From NCBI RefSeq assembly GCF_001509485.1, contig NZ_LLZI01000090.1, forward strand, positions 23,269 to 87,268: 64,000 nucleotides of DNA, read 5' to 3'. Every line of letters begins with the position of its first letter. Position 1 is the stretch's first letter. The position numbers and the translations under genes are program-made. Positions 59,835-64,000 of this stretch are shown here, in pieces. The stretch comes from Streptomyces sp. NRRL F-4489. Its GTDB lineage: Bacteria > Actinomycetota > Actinomycetes > Streptomycetales > Streptomycetaceae. Under the pieces are notes generated by a model. The model searched no databases. It was not told the DNA's origin and saw only the letters and a program-made list of their open reading frames with translations.

Positions 59835-60134
59835 ATGTTCGTACTGGAACTGACCTACACCGCTCCGCTCGACCGCGTCGACGCCCTTCTCCAGGACCAT
59901 GTGGCCTGGCTGGAAAAGGGCTACGCCGCCGGGCACTTCCTCGCGTCCGGGCGGAAGGACCCGCGCGACGGGGGCGTGATCCTCGCCGCCGGGCTGGACC
60001 GGGCGGCCGTCGAGGAGCTGACCGCCCAGGACCCGTTCGTCCTCGGCGGGACGTGCGAGTACCGGATCACCGAATTCGTGGCGACGAAGACCGCCCCGGC
60101 CCTGGCCGACTACCAGGAGCAGCTCCCCTCCTGA
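59835..60134 (+). CDS. YciI-like protein
   Basis: 99 residues, the family length. FVLELTYTAPLDRVDALLQDHVAWLEKGYAAGHFLASGRKDPRDGG shows the ferredoxin-like fold with the conserved His of DHVAWL and the later DPF motif (TAQDPFVLGGTCEYRITEF). YciI proteins have unclear enzymatic roles; some are dehydrochlorinase-like or act in aromatic breakdown. Probably translated from a leaderless mRNA. Confidence 0.93.
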   Translation: MFVLELTYTAPLDRVDALLQDHVAWLEKGYAAGHFLASGRKDPRDGGVILAAGLDRAAVEELTAQDPFVLGGTCEYRITEFVATKTAPALADYQEQLPS

Positions 60135-60148
60135 GCCGCCGTCCCCGT

Positions 60149-60183
60149 GGCCCGGCCGCCGGAACCGCCCGGCGGGCCGGGCC
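60149..60183. terminator. Hairpin between convergent genes
   Basis: GGCCCGGCCGCCG (60149-60161) pairs with CGGCGGGCCGGGCC (60170-60183) with one bulged base and an eight-base loop, between the YciI-like gene and the sugar porter gene. Confidence 0.65.
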
Positions 60184-60202
60184 CTCGCCGTTCGCCGCCG
60201 TC

Positions 60203-61669
60203 CTACGAAGGTGAGGCCGGGGACGCGGCGGGACCGTCGAGCGGTCCGGCACTGACCCGGGCGGAGGGGGCCGGGGCGGGCCAGCTGCCGCCGTTGCGCC
60301 AGTATTCCTGGATCTCCTCCAGCTGGCGGCCCTTGGTCTCGGGGGCCGTGAGGGCGGCGAACACCAGGGCGCCGAGAGCGAGCACTCCCAGGCCGGCGAA
60401 GGTCGCGGCGGCCCCTGCCTTCGCCATGAGCGAGGGGAAGAACTGGGCGATCAGGAGGTTGGCGACCAGGTCGGCGGTGAGCATCACCGACGCCCCCGTG
60501 GAGCGCAGCTGGGCGGGGAACGCCTCGCTCGCGTAGACCCAGATCAGCGAGCCGAAGCCGAAGTTGAAGGCGGCGGTGAACAGGAGGATGGCGGCGAAGC
60601 CCACCCAGGTGGTGGCGCCGTGCAGCTCTCCCGTGGCGAAGACGGCGGTGAGGACGGCGAGCATCACGACCATCGTGCCGATCCCGGTGAGCAGCACCAC
60701 CCGGCGGCCGAGGCGGTCGATGATGAGGATCGCGAGCACGGTGGCGGCCAGTGAGGCCAGTTCCACGAAGGACGGCAGCAGGAAATTCTGGCCGTTGCCG
60801 GTGAAGCCCATCTCCTCGAAGATCTGCGGGCTGTAGTACGTCACCGCGTTGATCCCGGTGATCTGGCAGAAGAAGCCGAGGCCGACGACGAAGAACGCGG
60901 CGCGGGCGTAGGGCTTGCGCAGCAGGGACCGCACCGAGCCGCCGCTCTCCTCGGCCAGCGCGGCCCGCACCGCGGCGACCTCGGCGTGCGGGTCGACGTC
61001 CGGGTCGGTGGTCGCCATGACCTCGGCGGCCCGTTCGGTGCGCCCCTTGAGGACGTACCAGCGGGGGGTGTCCGGGAGGCGGAGGAGGGGGATCACCACG
61101 AGCGCGGCGGGGATCGCGGAGAGTCCGAGCATCCAGCGCCAGTGACCGCCGCCCGACAGGCCCCAGTTGACGAAGTAGGTCAGGACGATACCGACGACCG
61201 TGGCCACCTGATAGGCCGCCACGGAGGCGCCGCGGATCCGGGCCGGGGTCGATTCGGCGACGTAGAGGGGGGCCGCGACGATCGAGATGCCGATCGCGAC
61301 GCCGAGCAGGAAGCGGACGGCATCGAGCACCTCGACGGTGGGGGCGACCGCGGAGAGCGCGACGAAGACCGCGTAGGAACCCGCGACGATCAGCATCGCG
61401 ACCTTGCGGCCCAGGGCGTCGGCGAGCTTGCCGCCGATCAGCGCGCCCAGGATCGAGCCGAACACCAGGATGCTGTTGACCAGCCCCTTCTCGGTCTCGG
61501 TGAGCTGGAAGTCCTTGCTCAGGAAGACCAGGGCACCGGAGATGCTGCCGGTGTCGTAGCCGTAGATGACGCCGACGACGGCGCCGGTGAGGGCGAAGAG
61601 CCGGCCGGTGCGGCGCGGAGTCGCGGACGACGGGCGCGGCGGCGGCGCGGAGAGCGGGGCAGTGGACAT
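60203..61669 (-). CDS. Sugar porter MFS transporter (proton symporter)
   Basis: 488 residues, 12 membrane segments. All signature motifs of the sugar porter family appear: GYDTGSISGAL in helix 1, GGKLADALGRKVAM, PLYVAESTPARIRG, QITGINAVTYYSPQIFE in helix 7, DRLGRRVVLL and PETKGRQLEEIQ at the end. It probably imports a hexose, pentose or polyol. The divergent SIS and aldolase genes downstream of its promoter suggest that it feeds that pathway. AAGGA precedes the ATG. Confidence 0.94.
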   Translation of the reverse strand: MSTAPLSAPPPRPSSATPRRTGRLFALTGAVVGVIYGYDTGSISGALVFLSKDFQLTETEKGLVNSILVFGSILGALIGGKLADALGRKVAMLIVAGSYAVFVALSAVAPTVEVLDAVRFLLGVAIGISIVAAPLYVAESTPARIRGASVAAYQVATVVGIVLTYFVNWGLSGGGHWRWMLGLSAIPAALVVIPLLRLPDTPRWYVLKGRTERAAEVMATTDPDVDPHAEVAAVRAALAEESGGSVRSLLRKPYARAAFFVVGLGFFCQITGINAVTYYSPQIFEEMGFTGNGQNFLLPSFVELASLAATVLAILIIDRLGRRVVLLTGIGTMVVMLAVLTAVFATGELHGATTWVGFAAILLFTAAFNFGFGSLIWVYASEAFPAQLRSTGASVMLTADLVANLLIAQFFPSLMAKAGAAATFAGLGVLALGALVFAALTAPETKGRQLEEIQEYWRNGGSWPAPAPSARVSAGPLDGPAASPASPS

Positions 61670-61989
61670 CGGAAGTCCTTTGTGCGACGGAGCGTCATTG
61701 CTGCGTGACTGCGGGCGCGGTGGCTGAGCACCGGACCGTCGTCATGACCGGCATCCTCGCGCCCGGCCATGACTGATCTTGCGAATATCAGCCACGTTTC
61801 GCGCAGTTGTCAACAGCTCCTTACCTCGCTTTTGCCCTGCCCACCACGCCCAGTTCGCGCCACCCCCGCACGCGCAAATCCGCCAGCACCTGTCCCACCA
61901 TCCGCCGCCCCCTCTACAGCGATCACTCGGACGAGGGATGGAACGGCTGAGCGAAAGTGCGTACAGTCAACGTCATCGAAGCAAAAAGT

Positions 61990-62009
61990 TGCACTTCACT
62001 CACAGTGCA
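61990..62009. promoter_or_regulatory. Dyad in the sugar gene intergenic region
   Basis: TGCACT (61990-61995) and AGTGCA (62004-62009) flank eight bases, about 95-110 bases upstream of the SIS gene. The 432-base gap between the divergent porter and SIS genes shows no convincing gene. A shared regulator of the porter and the SIS/aldolase operon is the likely user. Confidence 0.4.
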
Positions 62010-62101
62010 CACGCATCGCACCGAGCGAGCGTCCGCGCGGCACGGACGAAGCAGTCCGCCCCGCAGCCGATCGCCGGTCACACACCACGGGAGGGGTGGC
62101 C

Positions 62102-63007
62102 ATGAGCGAGACCTCGTACATGGAGCAGGAGCTGCGCAGCCAGCCGGAGACCTGGCGGGAGGCCGCGCGGATCGGCGCCGCCGGCGGGCCGCTGCCCAGG
62201 CCCGGACAGCGGGTGGCCGTCGTCGGCTGCGGCACGTCCTGGTTCATGGCCCAGTCCTACGCGGCGCTGCGCGAGGCCGCCGGCCTCGGGGTCACCGACC
62301 CGTTCCCGGCCTCGGAGGCGTTCCTCGGCGACGCCCGCGGCTATGACGCGCTGGTGGCGATCACCCGATCCGGTACGACGACCGAGGTCCTGCGGGTCCT
62401 GGAAGCGGTCAAGGGGCGGATCCCGACGGTGACGGTGCTCGGCGATACGGAGACTCCCGCCGTCGAGCTCTCCGACGCGACGGTCCCGCTCCCGTTCGCC
62501 GATGAGCGGTCCGTGGTGCAGACCCGCTTCGCCACCACCGCCCTGACCCTGCTGCGCGCCCACCTCGGCCACGATGTCTCCCGGGCGGTGGACGACGCCG
62601 AGGCGGCGCTCGCGGCGCCGGTGGAGAAGGAGTGGGTGGACGCCGAGCAGTTCGCCTTCCTCGGCACCGGCTGGACGTACGGCCTGGCCAACGAAGCGGC
62701 ACTGAAGATGCGCGAGGCGTCGCAGAGTTGGACGGAGTCCTATCCCGCGATGGAGTACCGCCACGGTCCCATCTCGATAGCCGCCCCGGGGCGGGTGACC
62801 TGGCTCTTCGGCCAGGCCCCGGAGGGACTGGAGGCCGATGTGGCCCGCACCGGAGCGCGCTTCGTGTGCCACGCCCGGGATCCGCTGGCCGACCTGGTGC
62901 TGGTCCAGCGGGTCGCCCTGGAGCGAGCGCGCGCCCGCAGCCTGGATCCGGACAACCCGCGCAGCCTGACCCGCTCGGTCATGCTCCAGGAGCCGGCCAC
63001 GTCCTGA
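62102..63007 (+). CDS. SIS-domain sugar isomerase/deaminase (AgaS-like)
   Basis: 301 residues from the ATG at 62102 (GGGAGGGG upstream). Two SIS domains: the first carries VAVVGCGTSWFMAQSYAALRE and LVAITRSGTTTEVLRVL, the second AFLGTGWTYGLANEAALKMREASQSWTESYPAMEYRHGPIS. This is the layout of the GlmS isomerase half and of AgaS-type aldose-ketose isomerase/deaminases; no glutaminase domain is present. With the aldolase 99 bases downstream, breakdown of an amino sugar or tagatose-type phosphosugar is likely. Confidence 0.9.
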   Translation: MSETSYMEQELRSQPETWREAARIGAAGGPLPRPGQRVAVVGCGTSWFMAQSYAALREAAGLGVTDPFPASEAFLGDARGYDALVAITRSGTTTEVLRVLEAVKGRIPTVTVLGDTETPAVELSDATVPLPFADERSVVQTRFATTALTLLRAHLGHDVSRAVDDAEAALAAPVEKEWVDAEQFAFLGTGWTYGLANEAALKMREASQSWTESYPAMEYRHGPISIAAPGRVTWLFGQAPEGLEADVARTGARFVCHARDPLADLVLVQRVALERARARSLDPDNPRSLTRSVMLQEPATS

Positions 63008-63106
63008 CGGCGCACCGGCCCCGCACCCGTAACGGGCCGCGCGCCGCCACCCCTCCCCCACCCCCTCGACGCCAACTCACCCACTCCGCAAAGGAGTCAG
63101 GACGCC

Positions 63107-63988
63107 ATGCCTCTCGTCCCCACCGCGTCGATCGTCGATGCCGCGCGTGACGCGCGGGTCGGCGCCGCGGCCTTCAACGTCATCCATCTGGAAACCGCCG
63201 AAGCGCTGGTCACCGCAGCCGAACGCACACGGCTCCCCCTGATCCTCCAGATCAGCGAGAACTGCGTCCGCTACCACGGCAGCCTGCGGCCCCTCACCAA
63301 GGCGACGCTGGCGCTCGCCGAGGAGTCCACCGCCCGGATCGCGGTCCACCTCGACCACCTCACCGACACTGAACTGGTCCACCAGGGCGTGGCCGCCGGC
63401 GCGGGCTCGGTCATGGTGGACGCCTCCGCCCTCCCCTACGAGCAGAACGTCGCCACCACCGCCGCCCTCACCGCCTGGTGCCATGAGAGGGACGTCTACG
63501 TCGAGGCCGAGCTCGGCGAGGTCGGCGGCAAGGACGGTGTCCACGCCCCGGGCGCGCGCACCGACCCCGGCGAGGCGCTGGCCTTCGTCCGGGCCACCGG
63601 GGTGGACGCGCTCGCCGTGGCCGTGGGCTCCTCCCACGCGATGCGGGAGCGCACCGCCGAGCTGGACAAGGACCTGATCGCGGCGCTGCGCGCGGCGCTG
63701 CCGGTGCCGCTGGTCCTGCACGGTTCCTCCGGTGTGCCGGACGACGAGCTGCGCCGGGCCATCGCCGCCGGAATGACGAAGATCAATATCTCCACACATC
63801 TGGTCTCCGTCTTCACCCGCTCGATACGGCAGACGCTGGACGGGGACCCGGCCCTGGTCGATTCCCGCAAGTACGTCAAACCAGCCCGAGAGGCCGTGGC
63901 CCAGGAGGCGGCCCGACTCCTGGAGGTCCTGAACACGCCGGCAGCGGCCCCTGCGCTGCGGCGAACGGAGGTGATCGCTGGGGGGTGA
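63107..63988 (+). CDS. Class II aldolase, tagatose/fructose-bisphosphate type (KbaY/GatY-like)
   Basis: 293 residues, AAAGGAG before the ATG. Class II motifs: AAFNVIHLETAEALVTAAE, the zinc-site HLDH, EAELGEVGGKDGV, and the phosphate-binding LVLHGSSGVPDDELRRAIAAGMTKINIST. It cleaves a ketose-1,6-bisphosphate to dihydroxyacetone phosphate and glyceraldehyde-3-phosphate. Its association with the SIS gene favours a catabolic tagatose-type enzyme over the glycolytic Fba. It is complete; the window ends 12 bases after its stop. Confidence 0.92.
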   Translation: MPLVPTASIVDAARDARVGAAAFNVIHLETAEALVTAAERTRLPLILQISENCVRYHGSLRPLTKATLALAEESTARIAVHLDHLTDTELVHQGVAAGAGSVMVDASALPYEQNVATTAALTAWCHERDVYVEAELGEVGGKDGVHAPGARTDPGEALAFVRATGVDALAVAVGSSHAMRERTAELDKDLIAALRAALPVPLVLHGSSGVPDDELRRAIAAGMTKINISTHLVSVFTRSIRQTLDGDPALVDSRKYVKPAREAVAQEAARLLEVLNTPAAAPALRRTEVIAGG

Positions 63989-64000
63989 GCTGTGCCGAGG

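Noticed and set aside
1..64000. CRISPR arrays, insertion sequences, prophage or integrative elements
   Set aside because: No regularly spaced repeats, transposase or integrase motifs, or composition break were seen.

Overview
The window is high-GC actinobacterial chromosome, almost certainly Streptomyces. Supporting signs are GC-rich third codon positions, GTG starts, a complete hopanoid cluster of the Streptomyces type, an XRE/DUF397/ATP-binding regulator set, a TTA codon in a regulator-like gene, and an SCO6745-family gene close to idi. From memory (not checked here) the order idi - CDP-alcohol enzymes - ABC exporter - hpnCDE - polyprenyl synthase - shc - hpnG - hpnH resembles the S. coelicolor SCO6750-SCO6770 region. 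About 50 protein genes are supported, plus one initiator tRNA. I see no CRISPR array, insertion sequence, prophage or rRNA.

Layout. 1-5020: end of a PfkB sugar kinase, an XRE/DUF397/methyltransferase operon divergent from a TTA-containing ATP-binding protein, a GDSL hydrolase and a tyrosine phosphatase. 5070-14919 (all minus): hopanoid operon in the order hpnC, hpnD, hpnE, polyprenyl synthase, shc, hpnG, hpnH, aminotransferase, that is FPP to squalene to hopene to adenosylhopane to ribosylhopane to aminobacteriohopanetriol. 15340-22411 (all minus, overlapping genes): two CDP-alcohol phosphotransferases, a cytidylyltransferase-like enzyme, a glycerol-1-phosphate dehydrogenase-like enzyme, a glycosyltransferase and a TagGH-like ABC exporter. 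Together these look like an uncharacterised pathway that makes and exports a polyol-phosphate glycolipid or polymer. It sits between the hopanoid operon and idi (IPP isomerase).

23437-32908: an ATP-binding protein, a DUF308 membrane protein, initiator tRNA, an ABC-F ATPase, an enoyl-CoA hydratase, a DJ-1/GlxA pair, an SCO6745-family protein, a perfect parS-type palindrome and tex. 33040-34485: a chloramphenicol-type MFS exporter behind a leaderless nine-residue leader peptide and hairpin, a probable ribosome-stalling attenuator. 34553-49383: FUSC-type transporter, D-amino-acid-oxidase-like protein, a FAD monooxygenase with a divergent GntR/TetR hybrid repressor, three peptidases (M14, Xaa-Pro dipeptidyl-peptidase, M1), an MpaB-like protein, sphingomyelinase and an asparagine-type permease. 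49738-56861: MerR regulator, a fatty-acid beta-oxidation operon (CaiB, acyl-CoA dehydrogenase, thiolase, FadB) and a 39-codon small gene with a strong terminator. 57009-63988: MgtC-like protein, enoyl reductase, endonuclease V, YciI-like protein, sugar porter, and a SIS isomerase with a class II aldolase.

No searches were run. Family calls rest on motifs and remembered family features. Start codons were chosen from Shine-Dalgarno spacing and gene overlaps, and uncertain ones are flagged.
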